Shown here: positions 1 through 11,188 of the stretch, piece by piece
How the letters are laid out: each line of letters begins with the position of its first letter
Position numbering within the stretch: the stretch's first letter is position 1
Made by a program: the position numbers and the translations under genes
The notes under the pieces: generated by a model
Database searches by the model: none
What the model was told of the DNA's origin: nothing
The model's input: the letters and a program-made list of their open reading frames with translations, nothing else
Source: Thelonectria olida
Lineage: Eukaryota > Ascomycota > Sordariomycetes > Hypocreales > Nectriaceae
Length of the DNA stretch: 64,000 bases
Assembly: GCA_020736575.1 (NCBI GenBank)
Contig: JAGPYM010000012.1
Span: 1,087,535-1,151,534, forward strand
Direction of reading: 5' to 3'

Positions 1-862
1 GAATTCCTTTGCGATGAATCCCTTGATCCAACCATCGAGAAGACGCCGCGGGCCGCCTGTCTCCACAGCGACCGTAACTCCACCACCAACAGGGGACGGA
101 ATGAAGTATGCGGGGGAGGCTCCAAGTGACTGTGACTCTGAGGTTCTAATATCACCGGAACCTATCTCTGGGGACGTGCGATTATTTGAGATTTTGATCA
201 CATATCATGACTACATTGAATCTAACGATCTGTACGCTTTGCAAGGTCAAGGCTTCATCGGGAAGATCCAAGGTCTTTCCTCGGCCTCTCTTTTATACAT
301 CTTTGCAGAGGGTTTTACACTTCCAGCGTCGCCTGGGTAGCCTGATGGCTGGGTCTAATCCTTGGTCCTCATCTTCTCCCCTGGAATGCTGGTGTTGTAC
401 TCGATTGATTGCCAAGCCCCTGGCTTTGCCCTTGCCAAATGAGCCATCATCAGTCACACGCAATTACCCCAACTCTCATAGCTCCCTACTACGTAGTAGT
501 GACAGGCTTCTGATTGCCATCTCCAGGTATCGACTATCATGCCCAAGACATCCCAGAACCTATGGAATGTCTCCGTGCTGTAGCTTCTGCTCTCGGCTTA
601 ATATGGAAATTGGGTAGGTAGCTCATACACAAGAGGAACCGCGCGCAGGGAATAGGTCCGAGTTAATTGGAGGACAAGAGAAGCGGATGAGGGCTTCAAA
701 AGCGAATCGCATTCATCGAATTTAGGCCATGCGCTATCCAGGTGGCACTTCAGCAACAGCACCAAAAAAGATACCGATAAACTTGGATAGAAGGTGAATA
801 CTATACTATGCCTGAACGCCGGGCTGAGTGTTTGAATCGAGACGCATACTTCAAAACGACCT
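1..862. other. Intergenic, no supported gene
   Basis: I see no convincing gene here. Open frames up to about 136 codons exist on the plus strand but lack recognisable domains and overlap one another in different frames. A perfect 14-bp palindrome centred on ACGT lies at 486-499. The right end is the 3' flank of the minus-strand gene that stops at 863. Confidence 0.5.
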
Positions 863-1672
863 TCATGATCTTACAGGCCCAACCACACTATCGTGCTCGC
901 TCCAAATATCATTACTCTCTTGTTCAACGGCGCGCATGGCAACAGCCACATCCTCGAGCCTTGTGACGACATCAATGACACCCTGGTTGACTCTCTGGAA
1001 GTACCGGTCGTTTGCTTCGCGTCGCTTTCTTGCGAGGAGAATGTCTACCTCTGTCTCTTCTTCCAACTTGGCACCCAGTCCCTCAACGCCCGTCCCGCTG
1101 CTCTCGGGGCGAGGAAGACTGCCAGTTCCAGCAGTGCTCTTTCCACCTTCAGTCCCGTCCACGACTCCGGATTTGGAGGTATCACCTAAGGCGCCCTTCA
1201 AGTTGCGCACTTCGTTACCGCCAGTAGAAGTGCCAGTTCGTCCCCCCGTCTCGATGGCGTCGTCGGCTTCGCTCCTTGCCCAAGCCTGAGCCAATGCAAT
1301 CTGGGCAGCTCGTAGATCCGCCAGCTTGCGATCATGTTCTGCGCCAAATACGTGTGTTTCTCTCGACGCTGATAGCTCCACCTCTTCCAGTGTTGCCTGC
1401 ATCTCCGCCCAGAGAGCATCAGTTCTGTCGGCACTCCTCGTGCTTTCGGCTAACAAGAGGCCACGCCCAGGCCGTTGCAAATGAGGAGAAATGACAGTCC
1501 CGGACCGATTTGAGGGCGTACGTTCGAGGTTGAGGTTGCTATAATTCAGACTTGCCTGACCTGGACCTCCAGTCCCGGGAAGGGAAATGTGTGACACATT
1601 TGGGGATGGATGAAGAAAGAGTGTGGGAGGGGGGTCACGCTGTTTGCTTTGGGGTCGAAGGAGCTGAGACAT
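863..1672 (-). CDS. Conserved fungal hypothetical protein, coiled-coil centre
   Basis: Single-exon reading frame of 269 residues on the minus strand, starting at the ATG at 1672. The first 80 residues and residues 150-205 are low-complexity, rich in Ser, Gly, Thr and Pro. Two blocks look structured: about residues 88-145, a charged helical stretch beginning DALWAEMQATLEEVE, and about 212-260, containing ILLARKRREANDRYF. The pattern of a short helical core inside a disordered protein resembles the fungal DUF5315 type, but I cannot run a profile to confirm this. No signal peptide or membrane segment is visible. It is transcribed away from RPS23, so the roughly 450 bp between their starts is a shared divergent promoter. 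Function unknown; that it is coding is well supported by length and composition. Confidence 0.65.
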   Translation of the reverse strand: MSQLLRPQSKQRDPPPTLFLHPSPNVSHISLPGTGGPGQASLNYSNLNLERTPSNRSGTVISPHLQRPGRGLLLAESTRSADRTDALWAEMQATLEEVELSASRETHVFGAEHDRKLADLRAAQIALAQAWARSEADDAIETGGRTGTSTGGNEVRNLKGALGDTSKSGVVDGTEGGKSTAGTGSLPRPESSGTGVEGLGAKLEEETEVDILLARKRREANDRYFQRVNQGVIDVVTRLEDVAVAMRAVEQESNDIWSEHDSVVGPVRS

Positions 1673-1878
1673 TGCTATTTGTGAACAGTGTCGTTTATTT
1701 TAGGATGATAAAATGGTGGTTGTTATGTTGTTTAACTGACGACCTTCCTCCACCGAATCTTCGACCAGCTCAAACTGTCTTTGAAGTTATGGGTGGGGCG
1801 CGCTAGAGCAACGCTAATATCCAAGCGGGGCTTCCGCAAACTACCTAGCTCCCAGCAAGTTTGTCGTTCGATGATGTC

Positions 1879-1884
1879 CACGTG
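1879..1884. promoter_or_regulatory. CACGTG E-box (Cbf1-like) upstream of RPS23
   Basis: A palindromic CACGTG lies about 245 bp before the RPS23 start codon. This is the core bound by Cbf1-type bHLH factors. It is a short motif and chance occurrence is possible; its pairing with the telobox-like motif 45 bp downstream makes it more credible. Confidence 0.35.
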
Positions 1885-1928
1885 ATCGGTCATGTGCTCT
1901 TAGGCCACAAATTGCACTGGCACATCTC

Positions 1929-1945
1929 TAGGGCCAAAAACCCTA
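1929..1945. promoter_or_regulatory. Telobox-like inverted repeat (Tbf1-type) before RPS23
   Basis: TAGGG at 1929-1933 and CCCTA at 1941-1945 form an inverted pair separated by 7 bp, within AAACCCTA-like sequence. TTAGGG/AACCCTA boxes are bound by Tbf1-type Myb proteins and occur in ribosomal-protein promoters of many ascomycetes. The location about 185 bp upstream of the RPS23 ATG fits a promoter element. Binding is inferred. Confidence 0.4.
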
Positions 1946-2127
1946 CCTACAATTTTCGTTGGCCGAACTCTCTAACTTTTCGTTGACTCCGCTAAATCAC
2001 ATCACCAACCGTCGTCGCGATACACCAGACAAATCGGTACGTGCCCATTCAACCCATATCCTCTACCGAGCCAATCCATCACGACAACCTACATCCATCG
2101 ACATCTCACTAATAGCAGATAGCAAAA

Positions 2128-2625
2128 ATGGCTGGAGGCAAACCCCGTGGTCTTAACGCTGCGCGAAAGCTGCGAACGAACCGAAAGGACCAGAAATGGG
2201 CCGATCTCGCCTACAAGAAGCGTGCGCTCGGCACTGCTTTTAAGTCCTCTCCTTTCGGTGGCTCTTCCCACGCCAAGGGAATTGTCCTCGAGAAGGTCGG
2301 TGTTGAGGCCAAGCAGCCCAACTCTGCCATCCGAAAGTGTGTCCGTGTTCAGTTGATCAAGAACGGCAAGAAGGTCACTGCCTTCGGTACGGAAAACCCA
2401 GTCCATTGCGACCGACGCGCGAGGAAATACTGACAATTTTGAACAGTCCCCAACGACGGTTGCTTGAACTTCGTGGACGAGAACGACGAGGTCCTCCTGG
2501 CTGGTTTCGGTCGCAAGGGCAAGGCCAAGGGTGATATTCCCGGTGTGCGATTCAAGGTCGTCAAGGTTTCTGGTGTCGGTCTGCTCGCTTTGTGGAAGGA
2601 GAAGAAGGAGAAGCCCCGTTCTTAA
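2128..2625 (+). CDS. rps23: 40S ribosomal protein S23 (uS12)
   Basis: Two exons, 2128-2386 and 2447-2625, encode exactly 145 residues, the usual eukaryotic uS12 length. The 60-nt intron (2387-2446) has GTACGG and ACAG ends and a CTGAC branch-like site, and interrupts the codon for Val87. The protein has the conserved [15 protein letters not shown] decoding-centre loop, including the Pro that is hydroxylated in other eukaryotes, and ends in KEKPRS. It sits in the small-subunit decoding centre and affects translational accuracy. A probable 5'-UTR intron runs from GTACGT at 2037 to an AG near 2118-2122, just before the ATG, as is common for ribosomal-protein genes. Upstream lie a CACGTG and a telobox-like motif. 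The 3' end converges on COQ2 with 223 bp between stop codons. Confidence 0.97.
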
Positions 2626-2848
2626 AGGCAATGCTGGGGAAAGGAAACGAAGTCACATTTCGGAACGAGGAGTCAAATCGGCTTGCTTGCATCGGTCTTA
2701 CAGGTTAGGGTTCTGATATGGGAGACGAGGTCTGAAAGGAAAATAGATCAAAAGTCTTCACGAATACCAATCTTTGTGTACACCGCGTGATGGGAGGTTA
2801 GGGAGTTGAATGTTCAAAAATTAAAATTGTATGACTTATGGTATAGTG

Positions 2849-4084
2849 TTATACATGATCTTGATCCTCGACCGACTTGCCGTTCTCTGGTTCCTCGAGG
2901 TATTTGACGGTATAATCAGCAGCTAATCCAAGACTGATGACACCGCCGGTGATCCAACAACCATTCACGAACCACCACCAACAGTCCTTGACACTCTTCA
3001 GGTTGACCCGCTTGATCATAAGCCCGAGGGTCGCCAACGCACCTCCACAACTTCCAATGAAGAAAGCTGGTCCAGCGCCTGCTGCAGCTCCGGCCGCCGC
3101 CAGGAGCCCAACCTGAATGAAGGCCAGTCCCGTCAAGACCTGCTTGGTCTCAGCATCGTGCTTCAAGGCAATGCTCTTGATTCCAGCTTTGACGTCATCT
3201 TTGATATCCATATGAGCATAAATCATATCGTAGAGCACAGTCCATGCCACGTTGGAAGCATAGAGGAAGCCGGCGGCAGTCAAGGCTGAAGAATGCGACA
3301 GGAGATCGATTCCCAGGGCGGGAAATCCCATAATGGCACCCCATGAGAAGGTCAGACCAAGCACGAACTGGGGATAATACGTGACTCTCTTCGCGAGAGG
3401 GTAACTTGCTACAAAGAGCAAGCTGGGAACTCCATAGAAGAGACAGGGTAGAGGAAATTGAAGCAAGATCCCGAGCCCGGCGAGAAGTTGCACTCCGGTA
3501 TAGACAAGGCCTTTGAATGGGGTGATGGCACCACGCGCAATTGGTCGTAGTTTCGTCCTCGAGACAAGGGGATCCAAATTCCTATCCCACAGGTCGTTGA
3601 TTGAGCATCCTGCTCCGCGCATAATTATAGCTCCCGAAAGGAACAGCAAAGATGTGCCAATGGCAGATCCAGGAGTTGTCATTGGCATAGCCATTGGAGC
3701 TGCCATAAGAGTTGAGAAAAGACATGGAAAGAAGAGATAATAGGTTCCTGCTGGGCTGTTGATTCGGATTAACTCGGCGTAGGGAACCCATGATGCCGGA
3801 ATCATCGACAAAATGCCGGTCTTTGGTGGTCGATATGAAGCTGGTGGTGGTGGTGGTATAGTGGCCTCCGGCGTTGGGGTTTCACCAACAAGCGGCAAAG
3901 ACGTCTTGCTCGCTTCATGAAATCCAACCACTCGTTGGTAGCTCGGCCATGACTGGCTCAGGGATTTGGACAGCTGGAAAAGACCGGGGCGAGCGCCAAT
4001 TCGCACCGGAACTCTCGTTGGCTTCACCGAGAGAGCTCGACAGTGAGCCCAGGCCGAAGCCTTAGGAAGAGAGGTGAGTCTCAT
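2849..4084 (-). CDS. coq2: 4-hydroxybenzoate polyprenyltransferase, mitochondrial
   Basis: Intronless, 411 residues, start at 4084. This is a UbiA-family prenyltransferase that joins the polyprenyl tail to 4-hydroxybenzoate in ubiquinone synthesis at the inner mitochondrial membrane. The N-terminal 60 residues are rich in Arg, Ser and Ala with few acids, as in a mitochondrial presequence, followed by a Pro-rich linker. Both aspartate-rich motifs are visible: NDLWDRNLD near residue 163, and YDMIYAHMDIKDD near residue 287, which co-ordinate the magnesium-bound diphosphate. Seven to nine hydrophobic helices surround them. The length matches fungal Coq2. It is divergent from the JmjC gene at 4680; the shared 595-bp promoter contains CACGTG at 4325. 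Confidence 0.95.
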   Translation of the reverse strand: MRLTSLPKASAWAHCRALSVKPTRVPVRIGARPGLFQLSKSLSQSWPSYQRVVGFHEASKTSLPLVGETPTPEATIPPPPPASYRPPKTGILSMIPASWVPYAELIRINSPAGTYYLFFPCLFSTLMAAPMAMPMTTPGSAIGTSLLFLSGAIIMRGAGCSINDLWDRNLDPLVSRTKLRPIARGAITPFKGLVYTGVQLLAGLGILLQFPLPCLFYGVPSLLFVASYPLAKRVTYYPQFVLGLTFSWGAIMGFPALGIDLLSHSSALTAAGFLYASNVAWTVLYDMIYAHMDIKDDVKAGIKSIALKHDAETKQVLTGLAFIQVGLLAAAGAAAGAGPAFFIGSCGGALATLGLMIKRVNLKSVKDCWWWFVNGCWITGGVISLGLAADYTVKYLEEPENGKSVEDQDHV

Positions 4085-4324
4085 TGAAGAGCCAAATTCT
4101 TACACAACGTTACTGTTAAGGTCCATTGGCTTCCAGGAAAAGAATCGAGCGTTATACTTACAACTGTGCGTATCCGAGGGCGATTGCGGCCTGGTAGCTT
4201 CTCAACATAACCAGCCAACAGAATTCCCCTTTGAAACAAAACCTTTACGTGCCCTGAATCCCAAGATTCCGGTTAACAAATGCCAAGGACGAGATCGTAG
4301 CTCAAGAATTCAGTTGAGTTTCGT

Positions 4325-4330
4325 CACGTG
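4325..4330. promoter_or_regulatory. CACGTG motif in COQ2/JmjC divergent promoter
   Basis: A palindromic E-box sits about 240 bp from the COQ2 start and 350 bp from the JmjC gene start. bHLH factors are the usual readers of this core. It is a single short site, so confidence is low. Confidence 0.25.
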
Positions 4331-4679
4331 AATCGCGCACAGCTCGTGCTTCCACGAGCGACTAGCGGCGAATTCGCCACTCTTGATTGGTTTCGCATTC
4401 AACGTCACTTCGCGCGTGAGTACCTAACTTGAGTAATCAATTCAGCAACACGTTTACATCTCTGCAACTGCCGGGAACAACCTCGCATCTTGCAAATGCA
4501 CCAGCGTTAGAGCATTAGGCTGCAGAGCCTGGAGCGACTTGTTCTCGCAAGTCTCTTGGTGCACAAGTCACCTTTGCTTGACCAACCTCACGACCTCAAA
4601 CCTCCCCGCCATCGCGTTTGTCCGCGTTCGTCAACCCTTGTACCGAATCGCGCGCGACGCTGTCGCCATCTTCGACGAG

Positions 4680-7600
4680 ATGCCGACCTCACTCCACCCA
4701 CAGGCGAAATTCGATCCGATATCCCCAGATCTTGACTTGTCCGGCCTAGTCGACCGAACGCCCAATTTCAAATGGGTACAACGAGTGTCAAGGCAACAAA
4801 TCAGGAGCCTTGGGCAACAAGAGTTCGAGAAGCTCGTATTGATCCATGTCATCGTGGGAGGCAAGCCTTTGGTCATTGATGGATGGGACGCGGTCCTTCC
4901 GAAACGGCTGTTCAACGTGGACTGGCTTGAGAAAACCTACGATAAAAAGCGTGAGTGCTCCCGCATCTGCTAAACCCTCCAAAGTTGGTACTGATCGTGG
5001 GCAGAGGAAAACGTGAGAGACATTACGAGCGCGAGCGATGTTCCCATGACGACTGGTCACTATTTGCGATCGATGAAGCAGCTCACCAATCAATGGACCC
5101 CAAACAACTATCGTGATGAACGCCGCCAGCGACTCTATCTCAAGGACATCGACTGTCCACCCGAATGGCATGATGCGCTACAAAAAGTCATTCATCCAAA
5201 TCTGTTCTACCTGAACGAGAACGCCAGTGAAACGGGAGACCCGAAAACACAAGACGATATCTTTCGGGAGGAAGCTACAGCTGCCCCGGCAGGCGATCTC
5301 ATGTCCAGTCTCCCAGAAGAGATGCGAGCGCAGAATTTAATGTGCTACATTGGGCACGAAGGGACCTACACTCCGGCTCATCGCGAGATGTGCGCATCAT
5401 TGGGCCAAAACATTATGGTCGAGGCCTCTGGCGAAGAAGGAGGAGAGAAGGAGGGCAGCTCGGTTTGGTTCATGACTGAGAGCAAAGACCGTGAAGTCGT
5501 GCGTGAATATTTCCTTTCCATGCTCGGGCATGACATCGAAATTGAGAAGCATTTCGCCCAGGTCAACGCTTGGAAGAAGGCGCCATTTGACGTCTATGTC
5601 GTTGAACAAAAGGTCGGCGACTTTATCCTAATTCCGCCATTAGCTGCCCATCAGGTGTGGAATCGTGGTACCAGGACGATGAAGGTGGCTTGGAATCGGA
5701 CGACGGCTGAGACGCTCGAGCTCGCACTTCAAGAAGCGCTTCCCAAGGCACGGCTGGTATGTCGCGATGAGCAATACAAGAACAAGGCGATCACCTACTT
5801 CAGCCTAAACAAGTACTATCGCCAACTACTAGAAATGGAGAAAAACGCTGAGATGTCGCAAATAAGTTTTCTTGGACTCGGTCAGGATATTATGCGAAGC
5901 TCTCCTCGAGCGAAACAATTAGCGGGCGACTTTAGAAAGCTCTTTGGTCTCTTCACAGGCATCCTTTTGGACGAAATGTTCGGCTTCAAGGAGAACGATG
6001 TCGAGTTGATTCCTTTTGACTCCAACATTACCTGCTCTTACTGTCGTTCGAACATCTTCAATCGATTCCTGACATGCAAGCATTGCGTTCGAACCTTGGT
6101 CAACGGAGACGAAGATGCATACGACGTTTGCATGGAGTGCTACACTATGGGTCGATCGTGTGCGTGCATGTCCAACCTTCAGTGGTGCGAGCAATGGTCT
6201 TGGACCGAGCTAGTCGAGAACTATGAGGAATGGCGATCCATGGTGATCAAGAATGATGGCTTCGTGGATTTCGAGTCATCGCCACAGCCTCTTGAGGTGG
6301 CACGCCTGAGTGCTCGAAAGAAATCGGTGGCTCAGATCTGCCAAGAAGCATTGCGTCGACGCCCTTGGAAGGACATTACCAAACAGGAAAGAGAGAATAC
6401 TCCGAGTGAGTCGGAGCCCGAGGGAGAAGACAAGCCTAAGAAGAGGAAGCGAAAGAAGAAGAAGAAGGGCGAGGTTCGACGATGTCACGTTTGCGCTCAC
6501 AAGGACTATACCTACAAGATCCATTCGTGCACCAATCCTAGTTGTACCGAGTCATACTGCTACGGAGTTCTCTACAGAGCTTTCGACATGATGCCCCAAA
6601 AGGTGCTCGAGGATGAACAATGGCAGTGTCCAAAGTGCCTTGGAATTTGCAACTGCGGCTATTGCCGGCGTGTCGGCCACACGAATCCTTACACGCCCAA
6701 GAACACATTGTTGGGACATGACACACGACCTATCGCCGACGACCGAAGCATTGAGGCCCTCGTCGATTTTCGTGTTCATAATCTGTCGTGGTTAAAGGCT
6801 GCTGGCGAGGAGAGTCGCAGCAAAGACAGCAAGCGAATGAAGAGACTCCGAGAACAAGCCGATAATGCCAAGGCTCAAGATATCACCGGACAGGCTGAGG
6901 AAGGTGACACGGCTATGGACGATGAGCCTCAAACCCAGAACGGTGCTCAAAACAGTGTTAGAAACGGTGTCGAAAACCCTCTCCCCTCTCCAGCCATGGG
7001 GGGATACGGCGATCAGAGCCACGTCCTTGGCCAAAACGAGTCTTCCATGGCAGAAGTGGGTGCCGAAGGACCCTTCCCACCGTTCGCTGAAGGAATCACT
7101 GGTGCCGTTAATGACCAAGAAGCCCCTGTCGAACTGTCGCAAATGGAAGATCCCGATGCCTCTTTCTACCCTGATCTGTCGCCACTGGTCAGTCGACAAC
7201 GCATTGGGATGGGGTACTATGAACAGGACGACACTCCCGACAAGATTTTGTTTGACCCCTTTCAAGCTCCCTCGGAAGAAGAGATGCGACTCCCTGAACC
7301 AGATATACCGGAGTTTGTTAAGAAATCTATCCGAGCGGCGAAGCGGAAGGCAAGACGGGAGAATGAGGATCCCGATTTTGTCGTTGGGAAATCTCACCAT
7401 AAAAAGGTTTGTCTCGCTTCCGAGCCAGACTATTTGGATAGCATGGATCCCGCACTGTTTGGTGCTTTACCTTCTGCCCCTGAAGCTGTCATGAACGAAC
7501 TCCCCCAAAGAGATGCGAATCAGTCGGCAAATACCGAAGCAGAGCGTGCAGAACTTTCAGAACTTTCAGAGCGTGCAGAGCTTTCAGAGCTTTCAGAACG

Positions 7601-8909
7601 TGCACAAGCTGCTTCGGAGAAAACTCCAGGGGAGAAAAGAACGCAGCCTCGATATGACGCAAATGAGCCATCTCTACGACATGCTAAACCCCGAGCATCG
7701 TATGTGGAACTCGATGTTGATCCTGAGGAATCAGAGGAAGAATATGCGCACCACACCCCGGGCTCACCACCTGGTGAGACCGCGAGAACCCCGGGAACGG
7801 AGAAGACTGCAGTTGATCTTGCCGCTGAGGCTGTTCGAGCCTTGTTCGGAGGATCTGGGGCAGCGAGTAAAGCGGATGGATCATCTGCAGCGGCCGACAC
7901 ACTTCCCAAACACCCTATCAAGAGACGGGGCCGACCCCCTAAGAACGCACATTCAACAACGTCGACTCTAGTAAGAGGTTCACTAACCGATACCGACGGA
8001 TCTACACCGCGTCCTAGAGGTCGACCTCCAAAGGCTTCGAGATTGTCCTATGTCACCACAGCGGACGACGTCGCTCCAAATGATGATAGCATCACTCAAG
8101 ACGCTGGAGGTAGCAACCACCAAAGTGATGAAGAGCATGGCAAACTGGTTGAAGAGCTGGAGGCCCAGCTTGCTAGGGAGCTTGCTGATGATGCAGCTAA
8201 GACCGGCACGCCAGGGAGCCAACCACGTCGTCGAGGGCGCCCCCGTAAGTCTGGGGTCACTACGATCGCTGCTCATACAGAAATAGTGGATCATGCCAGT
8301 GAAGAGTCTGAGGCTGCAAGGCCGGCTCCTACTACCAGTCGAGCGGCCAGGAGTGCTCGTCGATCTGACCGCTTCGAAGAAACAGCCTCAACGCCAACTG
8401 CGCAGAAGAGTGCCGATTCTGGGGGTGGTGTGCAGCTTTTATCTATGGCGGAGCGTATGGCGCTCAAGGGCAAGAAATTCAGGATTGGTACACGAAAGCC
8501 CAAAGGCAACTCCAATGGTCTCACAATAGCTCTGCCCGTAGCTTCGACTGCAACTACCAATGGAGACGCCTCTGTAGCTGGACGGGGGCCAGGACGACCT
8601 TCTCGCCGAGCCAGCTCTAGTACTCAGCGCCATAGCGACCGGGAAGAGTCCTCTGAATCGTCAATCCCAGGAGACAACTCCAGGGGTCGCTCACCGCCAG
8701 CACCTCGAAGACATATTGGCGGGTCCACGATTGTCAGGCTTGCCGAGTCAGAAGAAGACAGTTCTGCCGAGGCTTCTGCTTCTGACTCGGACAGCGATGG
8801 GGACATTCCTGCCCGAGGTCAGACTGCCAGCCGGGGGCTTTCAGGAAGAGGACGGGGTAGAGGACGGGGCCGTGGACGAGGGCGCGGACGCGGACGCGGA
8901 CGTGGATGA
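4680..8909 (+). CDS. JmjC-domain protein with CDCA7-type zf-4CXXC_R1 finger and AT-hooks
   Basis: Two exons, 4680-4950 and 5005-8909 (intron with GTGAGT and GCAG ends), give 1391 residues. A JmjC-like segment spans about 200-330; candidate iron ligands are the His and Glu of AHREM near 217 and the His of AAHQVW near 306. A first Cys-rich cluster (about 433-486) is followed by a basic linker, then a second one (about 584-660) with CHVC, CPKC and ICNCGYCRR, the signature of zf-4CXXC_R1, the finger of CDCA7 and of plant IBM1-like demethylases. The C-terminal half is disordered and has four AT-hook-like GRP cores (near 1064, 1095, 1166 and 1283) and ends in a Gly-Arg repeat. This suggests a DNA-reading histone demethylase or a catalytically dead relative. 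An in-frame upstream ATG at 4539 is less likely because the leader is not protein-like. Nuclear role inferred. Confidence 0.88.
7542..7604 (+). repeat. 27-bp tandem repeat encoding ERAELSELS
   Basis: Two near-identical 27-bp units (7542-7568 and 7569-7595) followed by a 9-bp partial unit, inside the JmjC gene. They encode ERAELSELS twice then ERA. The differences are mostly third-base changes, so the copy is not brand-new. Unit number could vary between strains. Confidence 0.85.
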
Positions 8910-9778
8910 AGAGGAGTTTGGCGATATATCCAAAGGTTTACCCACGCTAAGCACTGTTTGTGGTTATTTGAGCTTTTTGGAGGGTCAGGGGTAATTTGGG
9001 AGCGAGGAGATGATTCGGCCCAATAAACCACCTTTGGAAGGTCGATGTTTGATGTTCTAGTTTTATGTAGCTCGTTCAATCAAGGCCACGCTCGCATTCC
9101 CATTTTTTGGGTTCTCTATTTCGGCAAAGTACCTTATTGTTTAGAGTGTTGTAGGCTGTTACCCGAAGCCAATAATTATACGTATATGTGGTCCCTGAGG
9201 AGCATGTTTCAACTCTCAAGACATGCATCTGGTGACCTCGTGTGTTTATGTGGTGATTGAATACCAGCCAGACCAGGTGAGGGTTCTTCTGAAGAGCAAG
9301 CTAAAGCAAATTTCCGCGTGTGATTATCAAGGGGGTGCACATCTTAGGATTATGACTCGGCAGATGACGACGCAGTCATTTGGGACTCGCTGTCACGAAT
9401 AACAACTTGGAGTGTGCGCAGATGCTATGTGATACGGCCTTGGCCAAGTGATCCCGCGCGCCAGCTGCAAGACGAACAGGCTTTTCTCGAGCGTTTGAGC
9501 ATGACGGCGATGACATGGAGTTTCAGTTTACGAGGTTAGTCGAAGTCTCCCAAGTCGACACATGGCCAGATGCTACAACACCAGACTCCCCACTGCCAGG
9601 GCTCTACACCGCCGTCCTAAGAGTTGGGGCAGAATATCTGGACAGCTCGTTGTTTCATTCTTCGTTAAATTAGTTGCCATCATCTCTCTTGTGAGTGGGC
9701 CAGCCGCCTTGGACTATCACTCTGCCCTGTTGGGCAGTGAAGCGTTGAGAGAACCAGTGCGAACTATGTACGGTAGAA
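8910..9778. other. Convergent 3' region, no gene seen
   Basis: The 869 bp between the stop codons of the JmjC gene and BET4, which converge. It holds both 3' UTRs. Short open frames show no recognisable domain. Confidence 0.5.
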
Positions 9779-11188
9779 TCATTGGACAGGAGCACTCGAT
9801 AGATCAAGCTGCTTCTCCCAATCGTTCCACCGTCCACTGCGCATGGGATCCAACTTTCTGAGCTTTCCGAGCCAGTTGACCACATCATTTCGCTCCTCGT
9901 CCTGTTGCTTCTGACCATTCAGTTGCCAGATAGCTACCGTATACTCGACCAACGCCTCATATATCCATTTAACGTCCTGCCAATCTTCTAGTAAATCCTT
10001 AATATCGACAATCTCTCTAAGTATGTAATCCTTGCGCTCGTCCAGTGTCAAGTGTGGCGCAATCGACGAATTACTGTCTATTTGGGCGAGATTCAGTACC
10101 AAGTATTGGTGGTAGAACCAGAGGGATTGGTCCTCGGGGTCCACGTTGAGGCACTCCCGGACTTGCTCGAGCTCTAGGAGGAGCGTTAGTTACTGGCATA
10201 TGACATGTATGAAGCAGTACCGACCATCGTCAAGAAATGCTTTGCGCGAATCATCATTTGCTTTGCGCTCTTCCAAGAGTCGGGGGATCAGCTGGCTACG
10301 GTTATGCCACGCTGAGAAATTTGACAGATTGCCTTCAATCTTTGCCGTTGTGTAAGTGAATTCCGGCTCAACTAGGCTTTGACCCTCCAGCGCCGGACTC
10401 TCGAGCTGCGCGACAACGTGGCGACGATAGCCCCAAGCGTGGAAATTTCGTTGATCTTTGGTCAACATTTTGCCAACCAGGCCAAGCTCCTCCTCCCAGA
10501 TGCGGCGGGCGGTAGCAACATTCAGCCTTTCGGTTGCTTGACGCAGGGTCCATAATCGATAATCCCATATCCAGTAGCATTTCGGAAACTCCAAGAGAAG
10601 AGGGACGGTGAAGCCCAATTCGGCGCGAAGGATGCCCATGTCCTGTTCCGTCTTGGATGCGGCGTCTTCCTCAAGAGTTGTACCACTCTTCCCAGTTCTC
10701 GGGGGGTTGGGGACTCGCGGGGTCTCGGTCGAGCATGAAGACAATGAAGCGTCGGAAGAGGTTGTGGGAGTGTCGGTCGCTGAAGTATTCGGCAACGCCT
10801 TCGAGTGCGACGACCCATCCGATGGTTTGGACAATGAGCCAGAGATTAGACATCGCCTGCGGGCGTTCCATATTGTGTAGTATTCGGGGTTGAGACGGAG
10901 GAGCTTGGAGGTAAGCTGGAAGGTTTCCTGGTCGTATTGCTTGTGCGCGATCTGCAGTGTGCCGGTTAGGGGCGTGTTTCATGATTGGTCCTGTAGTGCA
11001 GAGGGATACTGACTCGACTCCGAATCTGATCCTCCAAAGATCGGTACTTCTCTATCTTTCCGAGGTCTTGCTGGCGCTGCTCTTCAGTTCGAAACCGCGC
11101 GGTGCGGGCTACGCCGTGCTATCGACCTTGTATCAGTCAATAATGTTCCGAGGATAGGAGTGGCGTTGTCGAAACACACACTGGTCAT
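9779..11188 (-). CDS. bet4: Rab geranylgeranyltransferase (type II) alpha subunit
   Basis: Four exons on the minus strand: 11180-11188, 11014-11118, 10225-10951 and 9779-10173, giving 411 residues. The first exon encodes only Met-Thr-Ser; the join to HGVARTARFR restores the N-terminus expected of fungal Bet4, supporting the micro-exon. Two donors are GTCAGT and GTCGGT, less usual but GT-starting and in frame. PPTA-type alpha-subunit repeats are visible as repeated Trp motifs: YYTIWNARR, YWIWDYRLW, NFHAWGYRR, FSAWHNRS and SLWFYHQY. With the beta subunit (Bet2) and escort protein it adds geranylgeranyl groups to Rab C-terminal cysteines. A 60-residue Ser/Thr/Pro-rich insertion lies between the first two repeats. 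It converges on the JmjC gene. Confidence 0.93.

Noticed and set aside
486..499. Perfect 14-bp palindrome
   Set aside because: Short ACGT-centred palindromes are common in fungal spacers; no second copy or nearby gene start.
2089..2631. 180-codon minus-strand frame across RPS23
   Set aside because: Exact antisense of a certain gene; composition follows from ribosomal-protein codon bias.
6792..7400. 202-codon antisense frame inside the JmjC gene
   Set aside because: Shadow of the coding strand, no domain and no own promoter or splice signals.
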